DNA of 34,986 bases from NCBI RefSeq assembly GCF_016901955.1, contig NZ_JACJLC010000026.1:1-34986 (forward strand). Reading direction: 5' to 3'. The position numbers and the translations under genes are program-made. Shown piece by piece: positions 22,767 through 30,445 of the stretch. This stretch comes from Pseudoflavonifractor phocaeensis (lineage in GTDB: Bacteria > Bacillota > Clostridia > Oscillospirales > Oscillospiraceae). Each line of letters starts with the position of its first letter. Positions within the stretch are counted from its first letter, which is position 1. The notes below the pieces were generated by a model. That model was given only the letters and a program-made list of their open reading frames with translations. It was not told where the DNA came from and searched no databases.

Positions 22767-22857
22767 ACTCCATCTCCTTCCTTCCTATTCTGTGGTACCA
22801 GATGGGATCAGTGTAACAAATTCAGCTGGAGCAGACCAGAAAGTCCGCTTGGAATTT

Positions 22858-22876
22858 CCGCAACCTGTGGTTGCGG
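22858..22876. repeat. Small perfect hairpin
   Basis: CCGCAACC (22858-22865) pairs with GGTTGCGG (22869-22876) across TGT. It lies in the 200-bp gene-free stretch between the HTH remnant and the SpoIIE gene terminator. No T-run is present; its role is unknown. Confidence 0.5.
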
Positions 22877-22903
22877 CGGACCAAAACCAGAAATCAGGGC
22901 CAT

Positions 22904-22953
22904 AAAAAGCGCGGCTTACAGGCGGGTTCCACGAACCGTGCCTGTAAGCCGCG
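22904..22953 (-). terminator. Terminator of the STAS/MATE/SpoIIE operon
   Basis: CGCGGCTTACAGGC (22910-22923) pairs perfectly with 22940-22953, with an inner GGTTC/GAACC stem. On the minus strand it ends in TTTTT (A22904-22908). It lies 22 bp beyond the stop of the phosphatase gene. Confidence 0.9.
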
Positions 22954-22975
22954 TGATACGGCGCGGGGAATATGC

Positions 22976-25009
22976 TTACCAGGTCTTTTCCAGGGTCAGG
23001 GAGTTAAAGCCGTTGGCGTGCTCATAGGTCATCCGGTCCATGCTGTTTTTAACCATGTAGATGCCAAGCCCGCCAATGGAGCGGTCCTGCACCGGCAGGG
23101 TCACATCAGGATCGGGATGATCGGTGGGGTCGTAAGGGATACCATCGTCCAGGAAACGGATGATGATCCGGTTGCCGATGATCTCGCAGCCCACCGAGGC
23201 GGTAGTGGCTCCGCTGTACTGGGCGATGTTGGAGAAGATTTCATCGGCGGCTACGTTGACCTGGAAGATGACCTTCTCAGGTACCTGATACCGGGAGAGC
23301 AGGGCTTCCAGGAAGTCGCACACCAGAGGCTGGCTCTCCAGGGTAGGCTCCACCTGGAGCTTCTGACTGGTACCGCTCTCACCCCTGACCTTCAGGGCCA
23401 GCATGGTGATGTCGTCAAACTGGGGAGCCTCATTCACGAAGGCGGTGATGTCCTCACCTACCAGCTGGAGCAGCTGAGTGGGGCTGCCGCCGGGATTGCG
23501 GTTGAGGGCATCCAGCATCCGGTCGGTACCATACAGGACCTCGTTTATATTGGTGGCCTCGGCCACGCCGTCGGTGTAGACAAAAATGGTGTCTCCAGGA
23601 TTGAGCTGGAGCTCATACTCCCGATACCGGGAATTCTCCATACCGGCCAGCACGAAGCCATGCTTATCCTTCAGCAGTGTGAAGGTGTTATCCTCCGCCC
23701 GGTAGATCGCGGGATACTCGTGGCCGGCGTTGGCGGCGATGAGTTTTCCGGTGGAGATCTCATAAATGCCCAGCCACACGGTGACGAACATCTCGGCCTC
23801 GTTGTTCTCACACAGCTGGTTATTAACCTTTTGCAGTACATCCTTGGGGGAGAGGCCGGTTTGGGCGGAGTTTTTCAGCAGGGTCTTTGTGATGACCATG
23901 AAGAGAGCCGCCGGGACGCCCTTGCCAGACACATCGGCGATGACCAGGGCCAGATGATCCTCGTCCACCAGGAAGAAGTCATAGAAGTCGCCGCCCACCT
24001 CTTTGGCGGGGGTCATGCTGGCGTAGATGTCAAACTCAGCCCGCTCGGGGAAGGCGGGGAAGATCCGGGGCAGCATATCCGCCTGGATCTGGGTGGCTAC
24101 GTTGAGCTCAGCGCCGATGCGCTCCTTCTCTGCCGTGATCTCCATAAAGCTGCGGATGTAGGAGATCATGTCCTCCTCCATCTTCCGGAAGGAGTTAGCC
24201 AGCAGTTCCACCTCATCGCCGGTCTTGATGTCCGGTACATTTACCAAGGCGGTACCAGTGGCCAGTTCATCCTGATTGTTCTGGATAAAGGCGCCGGTGG
24301 CTTGGGTGAGCTGATCTATGGGCTTGATCACCTTCCGCCGCAGGATAGTGAGGAAGAGAGCGATAAAGATCACCGTGAGGGCCACCAACAGGGTGCCCAG
24401 CGCCAACAGGAAGGTCTGCTGGGTATTCATGACATCGTTCATGCTGATGTCCGCCATCACATAACCCGCCATGGTACCGTCCTCGTGGAGCACCGGGGTC
24501 ATAGCGGTCATCAGCCAGCCGTAACTGGGATCATGCTGGATAATGGGGTCTACCGGCCGACCGGCCAGAAGATTATCCAGGTTAGCGGCAAACTCACCGC
24601 CAAGGCCGGTAAAGGTACCCAGCGCGCAGTAGCCGCCGTCGCTGTAGGTGCCCCCGGCATCCAGGTCCATGTCGGAGTCGAACAGGAAGGTGACGCCGTC
24701 GCCGTTGGGTCGAACCACGTAGAGGTATTCCACGTTGTTGTTTTCCACCATATCCCGAATGAAATTCTGTGTTTGGTAGTAGGAGTCGTCCATCTCCTGG
24801 GTCTCAAAATAGCGATCCAGATCGGTGGGATCCAACTGGCTGGCCAGGGTGCGGACCAGGTTAGTGCCCAACTGAGTGTAATAATTGTTCATGGTGGTGC
24901 TAAAAATCCGGTAACTCACCGCGATGGACACCAGGCTCAGGGCCACGCTGAGGATGACGATCATGGCGGTGAGCTTTTTCCCAAGGGAGAATCTCACTTT
25001 TGATTTCAT
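22976..25009 (-). CDS. Membrane SpoIIE/RsbU-type PP2C phosphatase fused to an RsbW-like ATPase domain
   Basis: A 677-aa protein. TM1 (about 11-33) and TM2 (about 199-222) enclose a Cache-like extracellular domain, and HAMP (about 222-285) follows. The PP2C-type Ser/Thr phosphatase (about 310-520) has metal ligands in VGGDFYDFF (D341) and IADVSGKG (D359), plus QFDDITML near its end. The C-terminal HATPase_c domain (about 545-677) is of the anti-sigma kinase type and looks intact: N-box ADEIFSNI (N near 594), G1 LDDGIPYDP (near 621) and G2 GGLGIYMVK (near 646). The family phosphatases dephosphorylate STAS antagonists; a STAS protein is encoded two genes upstream. ATG 25009 follows AAGGAG; TTG 25018 is too close. 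Last gene of the operon. Confidence 0.92.
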   Translation of the reverse strand: MKSKVRFSLGKKLTAMIVILSVALSLVSIAVSYRIFSTTMNNYYTQLGTNLVRTLASQLDPTDLDRYFETQEMDDSYYQTQNFIRDMVENNNVEYLYVVRPNGDGVTFLFDSDMDLDAGGTYSDGGYCALGTFTGLGGEFAANLDNLLAGRPVDPIIQHDPSYGWLMTAMTPVLHEDGTMAGYVMADISMNDVMNTQQTFLLALGTLLVALTVIFIALFLTILRRKVIKPIDQLTQATGAFIQNNQDELATGTALVNVPDIKTGDEVELLANSFRKMEEDMISYIRSFMEITAEKERIGAELNVATQIQADMLPRIFPAFPERAEFDIYASMTPAKEVGGDFYDFFLVDEDHLALVIADVSGKGVPAALFMVITKTLLKNSAQTGLSPKDVLQKVNNQLCENNEAEMFVTVWLGIYEISTGKLIAANAGHEYPAIYRAEDNTFTLLKDKHGFVLAGMENSRYREYELQLNPGDTIFVYTDGVAEATNINEVLYGTDRMLDALNRNPGGSPTQLLQLVGEDITAFVNEAPQFDDITMLALKVRGESGTSQKLQVEPTLESQPLVCDFLEALLSRYQVPEKVIFQVNVAADEIFSNIAQYSGATTASVGCEIIGNRIIIRFLDDGIPYDPTDHPDPDVTLPVQDRSIGGLGIYMVKNSMDRMTYEHANGFNSLTLEKTW

Positions 25010-25069
25010 AGGAATCAATCTCCTTCCCTCAACCTGGCTCCAAGGCCAGGGGTACCGGCAGTACTCCTG

Positions 25070-26821
25070 TCAGACCCGTACCACCAGCGTATTGAAGCCG
25101 GCATACCGGCGATAGAAAAATTCCTTGGCCTTGCTCTTGATCATTTTGACGCCGATGGCGTCCAGCCCGGTCCCGTCCTCCAGGCTGATATCGTCGGTGT
25201 TCATATCAAAGGGGTTGAAGGCTTTGGCGCTATCCCGCAGATGAAGGGTGACGGTGCCGTCCTCGTGGGGGACAATGGTAAACTGGATATACCCCCGGCT
25301 GGTGGAAAAAGCCTTGCTGAGGATTACCCCACAAATCTCTTCCACTGCGATGGCGGCAAAATAACTCTGGGTGGGGCTTGCCTCGATGCTTTCCATATAA
25401 GTGGATACGGCCTGACCCATTGCGCCCAAATCAGCGTTTTCGCTGTCCAGAAAGGCGCTGAATACCTGGTTGTCGTCCTTATCCAGGTAGGTCCAGGTGC
25501 CCTTGCGATGGTTGTAGATCCATATGGCCGCCAATGTGGCGGTTTCAGTGCAGGGGTAAACCCACCAGAACACATCCACGCCGCCCACGCTGAGAAGAAA
25601 GCTGAACAGCAGGTAGAAAACAAAGGAGCGGAGCGTAAAGAGCAGATAGCTGGTAAACTCCCGGTTTAGGGCTTGATAGTAGTATGTAAGCACCATATTG
25701 ATCCCGGAGGGAAGAACGCATAGGGCATAGATGCGAATGGCGGTAACGCCCATGGCCATTTCCTCGGCGGTGCGCAGACCAAAGGCGAAGCATACCCATT
25801 GGGGGATACCGAGCAACAAGGCCATCAGCAAAACGATGATCACGAAGGCGGCCTTGAAGGATTGACGGAGGGTGTATCGGATATTGAGCCGATTGTGTTC
25901 CCCCAGGAAGGTGCTTACCATGGGCTGAAGGGCCATGCTGATGGCGTCGTAGGCGGAGGCAGCCACCAGGGCCACGTTGAATACGATACCGAATACCGCC
26001 ACACCCAGCTCACCGCTGATGTTCATGAGCAGGCGGTTGCACACCAGGATGGTGATGAATTGGTATACGTACTGTACCGAGGTAGCAAAGCCGGTCTTAA
26101 AGGAAGTAAACACCGTGGAGAACTGATACTTGCACCAACGGAACCGGAGGCAGCCCCGCTTTTTGATGAAGTGGGTAAGACTGATAAGAATCATCACGGA
26201 GGCGCCCAGAGCGGTGGAGTATACGGAGCCGGCCACGCCCATATCCATCAGCACCACAAAGACATAGTTGAACACAATGTCCAGGGTGTTGCTGGTGACG
26301 AAGGCGGCGGCGGCCAGCTTGGGATTGTTGTCACAGTTGACAAAATAGTAAAATGGTCCCTGACAGAACATAATAGGTACCAAGGTAAGCTGCGCCCGTA
26401 CCAGAGCCTCGCAATTATCCCAAACCTCTGTGCCCGGAGTTCCGGCTCCTAGGAAGGTGAGGACCTGCGGCAGGAAGATGAGGCCTAGCGCGCAGATGAG
26501 GATGTTCAGCAGCAGATCGGTGCACAGCACATTGGAAAAAATGCGATTACCTTCGTCTTGCTTGCCTTCGCTGAGGGCGTTTGCGTAGTGGATGGAGCCG
26601 CCGATAGACAACGAGCAACTGATGGTATTGAACAGCATGTAAACGGGTTGCCCGATGCTGATGGCGGTCATGCCCACCGGGCCGATGGTGTTGCCAACAA
26701 AGATACAGTCGGCCAGTCCTCCGGCGGCGATTCCCAGACAGGAGAGCAGGCTGGGCAGAAAAAAGCGGTAAAAGGACTTCCGTACAAATACAGTTTCCTG
26801 TAGAGATAATTTGAGTTGCAT
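25070..26821 (-). CDS. MATE-type transporter fused to a degenerate anti-sigma-type HATPase domain
   Basis: A 583-aa fusion. Residues 1 to about 445 are a MATE-family multidrug/organic cation antiporter with about 12 membrane helices (for example LADCIFVGNTIGPVGMTAIS and GVAVFGIVFNVALVAASAYD). The C-terminal region (about 455-583) aligns with the HATPase domain of the phosphatase next door: AVEEICGVI with ADEIFSNI, DSAKAFNP with DDGIPYDP, and AIGVKMIK with GLGIYMVK. The N-box Asn that binds Mg is Val499 and the G1 Gly is Ala532, so ATP binding is doubtful. It may be a pseudokinase that binds STAS protein and gates the transporter (inference). ATG 26821 follows AAGGAAGGG. Middle gene of the operon; substrate unknown. 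Confidence 0.9.
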   Translation of the reverse strand: MQLKLSLQETVFVRKSFYRFFLPSLLSCLGIAAGGLADCIFVGNTIGPVGMTAISIGQPVYMLFNTISCSLSIGGSIHYANALSEGKQDEGNRIFSNVLCTDLLLNILICALGLIFLPQVLTFLGAGTPGTEVWDNCEALVRAQLTLVPIMFCQGPFYYFVNCDNNPKLAAAAFVTSNTLDIVFNYVFVVLMDMGVAGSVYSTALGASVMILISLTHFIKKRGCLRFRWCKYQFSTVFTSFKTGFATSVQYVYQFITILVCNRLLMNISGELGVAVFGIVFNVALVAASAYDAISMALQPMVSTFLGEHNRLNIRYTLRQSFKAAFVIIVLLMALLLGIPQWVCFAFGLRTAEEMAMGVTAIRIYALCVLPSGINMVLTYYYQALNREFTSYLLFTLRSFVFYLLFSFLLSVGGVDVFWWVYPCTETATLAAIWIYNHRKGTWTYLDKDDNQVFSAFLDSENADLGAMGQAVSTYMESIEASPTQSYFAAIAVEEICGVILSKAFSTSRGYIQFTIVPHEDGTVTLHLRDSAKAFNPFDMNTDDISLEDGTGLDAIGVKMIKSKAKEFFYRRYAGFNTLVVRV

Positions 26822-26961
26822 AGCTTTGACCCTTCCTTATTGCGTGAAGGGAGAACGCGCTGGGGCGATCCCTTCCGTCTTTTCAGCGCTGCGCACACTT
26901 GTCCGAACAGGGATATCGTATTGATCCCGGAGCGGGGTGCGTGGCCTTGGGAGAATCGAGG
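26822..26961 (-). other. 140-bp gap between the STAS and MATE genes
   Basis: No gene or promoter was found. A short GCGCTG / CAGCGC inverted pair (within about 26857-26890) and a CCCTTC / GAAGGG pair near 26836-26857 could form weak hairpins that set the relative level of the two genes. I see nothing else. Confidence 0.4.
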
Positions 26962-27258
26962 CTATTCGATGGTCAGGATATCCGAGAAGCCAGTGACCTC
27001 AAAGACCTCCATGATCGTCTCATTCACATTGCGAATGACCATGGTGCCCTGGCGGTTCATGGTTTTTTGAGCGGTAAGGATCACCCGGAGGCCGGCGGAG
27101 GACAGGTATTCCAGGGCCTTAAAATCCAGGACCAGGCTGTTGATGCCCGCCAGAGAATCCCGGAGTTCAGCTTCCAATTGAGGCGCGGTGGTGGTGTCCA
27201 GCCGGCCGGTCAGAGCGATGGTCAGAGTTTTACCTTCCACAGATTTGTTGATATCCAT
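26962..27258 (-). CDS. STAS-domain anti-sigma factor antagonist (SpoIIAA/RsbV-like)
   Basis: A 98-aa single STAS domain. LTIALTGRLDTTTAPQLEAEL is split over the first strand and helix, and the phospho-site loop is LEYLSSAGLRV, with Ser53/Ser54 in the place of the serine phosphorylated in SpoIIAA and RsbV. These proteins bind an RsbW-type ATPase when unphosphorylated and release its target; a kinase phosphorylates and a PP2C phosphatase reactivates them. The next two genes supply ATPase domains and a phosphatase. ATG 27258 follows AGGGAGG. First gene of a three-gene operon with no sigma factor gene in it. Confidence 0.93.
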   Translation of the reverse strand: MDINKSVEGKTLTIALTGRLDTTTAPQLEAELRDSLAGINSLVLDFKALEYLSSAGLRVILTAQKTMNRQGTMVIRNVNETIMEVFEVTGFSDILTIE

Positions 27259-27433
27259 ATGATAACCTCCCTAGTTTCCCCCAGTAATCACAGACTGTCA
27301 GGTCGGCCAATATGCCGCAGCCCGGAAATATCCATCTTCGGGCAGTGCCGGGACCACCCCTGAAAGCATCTGGCCTTCTTGTAGCAAGTTGGTTCTTATG
27401 GAAAATAGACCCGCACAAAGAAGGGTATACTGT
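27259..27433 (-). promoter_or_regulatory. Long structured leader of the STAS operon
   Basis: About 175 nt separate the predicted transcription start (about 27433) from the STAS ATG. GCCCG/CGGGC and GGCCA/TGGCC inverted pairs could fold in its middle. It matches no riboswitch class that I recognise, and there is no open reading frame with a ribosome-binding site. Possibly a regulatory leader. Confidence 0.4.
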
Positions 27434-27439
27434 ATAAAA

Positions 27440-27468
27440 ATTATAAACGGTTGCCGGAGGATATGCAA
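27440..27468 (-). promoter_or_regulatory. Sigma-A promoter of the STAS-MATE-SpoIIE operon
   Basis: On the minus strand TTGCAT (27468-27463), 17-nt spacer, TATAAT (27445-27440). Confidence 0.8.
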
Positions 27469-27582
27469 CACCAATCGAGTTTTTCTGTGGATAAACTTCT
27501 GCAGTGCCCGGTCCTGTCCGGAAAAATTGCCTGCTGGGTTTTGTGGAGTTTTGCCGGGACCAGGAAGACCGGTAAGTAGGGC

Positions 27583-27611
27583 TTGCAAACCGATCTATTA
27601 TCGTGTATAAT
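27583..27611 (+). promoter_or_regulatory. Sigma-A promoter of tRNA-Leu (CAA)
   Basis: TTGCAA (27583-27588), 17-nt spacer, TATAAT (27606-27611), 18 nt before the tRNA. Confidence 0.88.
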
Positions 27612-27629
27612 GTTTTTCGGCCATATTGT

Positions 27630-27715
27630 GCCGGTGTGGTGGAATGGTAGACGCAGCGGATTCAAAATCCGCCGGTGGCGACACTGTGTGGGTTCGAGTC
27701 CCACCACCGGCACCA
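27630..27715 (+). tRNA. tRNA-Leu (anticodon CAA)
   Basis: An 86-nt class II tRNA. Acceptor GCCGGTG/CACCGGC, anticodon stem GCGGA/TCCGC around TTCAAAA (CAA), long variable arm, T-loop TTCGAGT, discriminator A, encoded CCA. It reads TTG. Confidence 0.97.
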
Positions 27716-27718
27716 TCG

Positions 27719-27753
27719 TCGGAGCAAGCCTGCAGGCTTGCTCCGATTTTTTT
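27719..27753 (+). terminator. Terminator of tRNA-Leu (CAA)
   Basis: A perfect 12-bp stem TCGGAGCAAGCC (27719-27730) with 27735-27746, loop TGCA, then TTTTTTT. It is closely similar to the tRNA-Leu pair terminator at 5399. Confidence 0.95.
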
Positions 27754-27798
27754 CAAGCCTGGGTGAGTGATGAAGAATTAGGGAAGGAGCGGTGAGCG

Positions 27799-28410
27799 TT
27801 GGTCAAGGCTGATACGGAGAGCCAGCTGCTGCGGCAATTTGATCATATTCGGGATTACTGCTTCCAGCTGTTCAAGGGCAAGAACGCCGACTATGGTCCC
27901 ACATGGTTTTTATATCGATTCCAGTCCCTGAACGATGAAATTTGGCGGAAGGCTAAGCGTATCCGTACGCTGGAGGAACATGAGGATCAGGCCTGTATTC
28001 CCGAGGGCAGGGACGTGGAGTATGTGGGCATCATCAATTACTGTGTTATGTTCCTGATCAAGCTGGATGGGGTGGCAGGCCTGCCCAGCGGTGACGACAT
28101 TGCCGAAAACCTGGAGAAGCTGGATGAGGTGGACGAGGCGGTGCTGTTCAGCGCCTATCAGACGCAGATGGCCAGGGTCCGGGATTTGCTGATCAAAAAG
28201 AACACAGACTATGGAGATGCCTGGAAGAGTATGTCCCTGACCTCTATGACGGATCAGGTTATCATCCGGGTGTATCGAATCAGAAAGATTCTGCGCAACA
28301 AGGGAAGGTGCACCGTTTCGGAGGGCATTATGGCCCAATTGTATGACATTATCAACTACTGCGTCTTTGCCCTTATCAAGATGGAGGCCGACCTGGTTTT
28401 CCGGGGTTGA
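27799..28410 (+). CDS. Tandem DUF1599 (nucleotide modification associated domain 1) protein
   Basis: A 203-aa protein made of two copies of the DUF1599/Nmad1 unit. Copy 1 (about 15-95) has LFKGKNADYGPTWF, a KAKRIRTLEE helix and YVGIINYCVMFLIKL. Copy 2 (about 120-200) has LLIKKNTDYGDAWKS, IRVYRIRKILRN and LYDIINYCVFALIKM. The K-N-x-D-Y-G-x-x-W signature is the family hallmark. Comparative genomics links the domain to modified nucleotides in phages and bacteria, but the reaction is not known to me. The start is TTG 27799, 9 nt after AAGGAG; no ATG fits. It is a single-gene unit close behind tRNA-Leu, which may supply read-through transcription. Confidence 0.88.
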   Translation: MVKADTESQLLRQFDHIRDYCFQLFKGKNADYGPTWFLYRFQSLNDEIWRKAKRIRTLEEHEDQACIPEGRDVEYVGIINYCVMFLIKLDGVAGLPSGDDIAENLEKLDEVDEAVLFSAYQTQMARVRDLLIKKNTDYGDAWKSMSLTSMTDQVIIRVYRIRKILRNKGRCTVSEGIMAQLYDIINYCVFALIKMEADLVFRG

Positions 28411-28474
28411 GCCAAGACCTGGCGTATAGCCGAAGTTCAATTGTGGCGCTTTTATGGAAAGAACCAATAAAATC

Positions 28475-28533
28475 AAACTACGCCCCGTTTGGCGAACAGT
28501 ATGCCGTACTGTTTGCCAGGCGGGGCGTAGTTT
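28475..28533. terminator. Long inverted repeat after the DUF1599 gene
   Basis: AAACTACGCCCCG (28475-28487) pairs with 28521-28533, and inside it TGGCGAACAGTA (28490-28501) pairs with 28507-28518 with one G-T pair. It is a 59-nt near-complete stem. It probably ends the DUF1599 transcript, although the following T-run is only three. The stretch 28534-28627 shows nothing else. Confidence 0.65.
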
Positions 28534-28627
28534 GTACAGGAAAGGAAATCATGCAGGAAATGTCACGGTAACCCGATGGCGATAGGGACAGGGGGCGCCA
28601 TGGGGCCGTTCGATGCCTCTATGAAGC

Positions 28628-28669
28628 AAAAACGAGGGCGCTGCAAAATGCGAATTTGCAGCGCCCTCG
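28628..28669 (-). terminator. Terminator of the hydrogenase operon
   Basis: A 15-bp perfect stem CGAGGGCGCTGCAAA (28633-28647) with 28655-28669, running into TTTTT on the minus strand. It lies 8 bp past the hndD stop. Confidence 0.95.
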
Positions 28670-28676
28670 ATCAATA

Positions 28677-30431
28677 TTATACCCGGTAACGCTTCTGCTT
28701 GATATAGGAGCAGTGGAGCAGGGCGTGGGCCTTGGGACCGCCGGGCTCGCCCAGGTAGGTCCGGTAGACGGTCTGTACCACCGGGTTCTCGTGACTGCGG
28801 CGGTACTCCATGTCCTCGTCCTGCTTATACAGGGCAGCGGCACGGAGGGCCTTCAGGTCGGTGAAGTTGCGCACGTCGGCGTGCTGGAGGGGCTGGCCGC
28901 CGCCGTTGATGCAGCCGCCGGGGCAGGCCATAAACTCTACGAAGTCGTACTGCATGGAGCCGTCCCGGATGCCGTCCAGCACCAGCTTCACGTTGTGCAG
29001 GCCGGAGGCCACGCACACCCGCACCGTGCGGTTGGGCAGGGTATAGGTGGCCTCCTTGACCCCCTTCATGCCCCGGACCTCATGGTACTCCAGGGGAGCC
29101 ATGCCCTCGCCGGTGAGCTGCTCCACCACGGTGCGCAGGGCGGCCTCCATCACGCCGCCGGAGGCGCCGAAAATGGTGGCGGCGCCGGTGGAGATGCCCA
29201 GCATCTCGTCAAACTGGCCCTCGGGCAGGTGGTCGAAGAGCATACCGGCCTGGGTGATCATGCGGCCCAGCTCCCGGGTGGTGAGGGACACGTCCACCGG
29301 CATACAGCCGTTGGGCAGCCGCTGCTCCTCCCGGCGAACCTCATATTTCTTGGCGGTGCAGGGCATGATGGATACCACGAAGATATCCTGGGGATCAATG
29401 CCCATCTGCTCGGCGTAGTAGGTCTTCACCAGGGCGCCGAACATCTGCTGAGGCGACTTACAGGTAGATACATTGCGGATCATGTCGGGGGCGTGCTGCT
29501 CCATGTACCGGATCCAGCCGGGGGAACAGGAGGTGATGAGGGGCAGGGTGCCCCCTTCCTTCAGGCGGTGCAGGAACTCGGTGCCCTCCTCCATGATGGT
29601 GAAGTCGGCGGCGGTGTCCACGTCGAACACCTTGTCAAAGCCCAGCCGGCGCAGGGCGGTGACCATCTGGCCCTCCACGTTGGTGCCGATGGGCAGGCCG
29701 AAGCACTCGCCCAGGGTCACCCGGACGGAGGGGGCGGGGCCCACCACCACGTGCTTGGTGGGGTCGGCCAGGGCGGCCAGCACCTTGCCGGTGTCGTCCT
29801 TCTCGGACAGGGCGCCGGTGGGGCAGGCCACGATGCACTGGCCGCAGGAGACGCAGTCCACCTCGTTCAGGTCCCGGTCAAAGGCGCAGCCGATGTGGGT
29901 TGCAAAGCCCCGGTCGTTGGTACCGATGACGCCTACCTCCTGGGTGGCCCGGCATACGGCGGTGCACCGGCGGCAGAGCACACACTTGGAATTGTCCCGC
30001 ACCAGGTGGGGGGCGGATTCCTCGATCTGAGGATACATATTGTCGCTGGCGTACCGCACGGCGTCAATGCCCAGGTCGGCGGCCAGCTGGCGCAGCTCGC
30101 AGTGGGAGTTGCGGGCGCAGGTGAGGCAGTCCATCCGGTGATTGGACAGAATGAGCTCCAGAGTGAGCTGGCGGGACTTGCGGACCCGGTCGGTGTTGGT
30201 AAACACCTCCATGCCCTCGGCCACGGGGTAGACGCAGGAGGCCACCAGGCTCTTGGCCCCCTTCACCTCCACCACGCAGATGCGGCAGGCGCCGATCTCG
30301 TTGATGTCCTTCAGGAAGCACAGCGAGGGGATCTTGATGCCCGCGTTGCGGGCGGCCTCCAGCACCGTAGTTCCGGCGGGAACGGTGACGGGGATGTTGT
30401 TGATGCGCAGAGATACCATCTTTTCGTCCAT
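28677..30431 (-). CDS. hndD: [FeFe] hydrogenase catalytic subunit (HndD type)
   Basis: A 584-aa group A [FeFe] hydrogenase that reduces protons or oxidises H2. The domains in order are a [2Fe-2S] ferredoxin fold (about 5-80; SLCFLKDINEIGACRICVVE), a His-Cys3 cluster site (HRMDCLTCARNSHC), two [4Fe-4S] sites (CVLCRRCTAVCR and CVSCGQCIVACP), then the H-cluster domain. The H-cluster motifs are all present: TSCSPGW, STCKSPQQMFG, MPCTAKKYEVRR and FMACPGGCINGGGQP. The C-terminal small-subunit-like segment is fused. In HndABCD complexes it works with a NuoF-like subunit on NAD(P)H and ferredoxin. ATG 30431 follows GGGAGGGA, 14 bp after hndC. The HydEFG maturases are not in the window. Confidence 0.96.
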   Translation of the reverse strand: MDEKMVSLRINNIPVTVPAGTTVLEAARNAGIKIPSLCFLKDINEIGACRICVVEVKGAKSLVASCVYPVAEGMEVFTNTDRVRKSRQLTLELILSNHRMDCLTCARNSHCELRQLAADLGIDAVRYASDNMYPQIEESAPHLVRDNSKCVLCRRCTAVCRATQEVGVIGTNDRGFATHIGCAFDRDLNEVDCVSCGQCIVACPTGALSEKDDTGKVLAALADPTKHVVVGPAPSVRVTLGECFGLPIGTNVEGQMVTALRRLGFDKVFDVDTAADFTIMEEGTEFLHRLKEGGTLPLITSCSPGWIRYMEQHAPDMIRNVSTCKSPQQMFGALVKTYYAEQMGIDPQDIFVVSIMPCTAKKYEVRREEQRLPNGCMPVDVSLTTRELGRMITQAGMLFDHLPEGQFDEMLGISTGAATIFGASGGVMEAALRTVVEQLTGEGMAPLEYHEVRGMKGVKEATYTLPNRTVRVCVASGLHNVKLVLDGIRDGSMQYDFVEFMACPGGCINGGGQPLQHADVRNFTDLKALRAAALYKQDEDMEYRRSHENPVVQTVYRTYLGEPGGPKAHALLHCSYIKQKRYRV

Positions 30432-30445
30432 GTCCGTTCCCTCCC

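Noticed and set aside
22871-25003. A 710-codon plus-strand open frame over the phosphatase gene
   Set aside because: Antisense shadow; the minus strand has an HAMP-PP2C-HATPase protein, and the frame crosses that gene's terminator.
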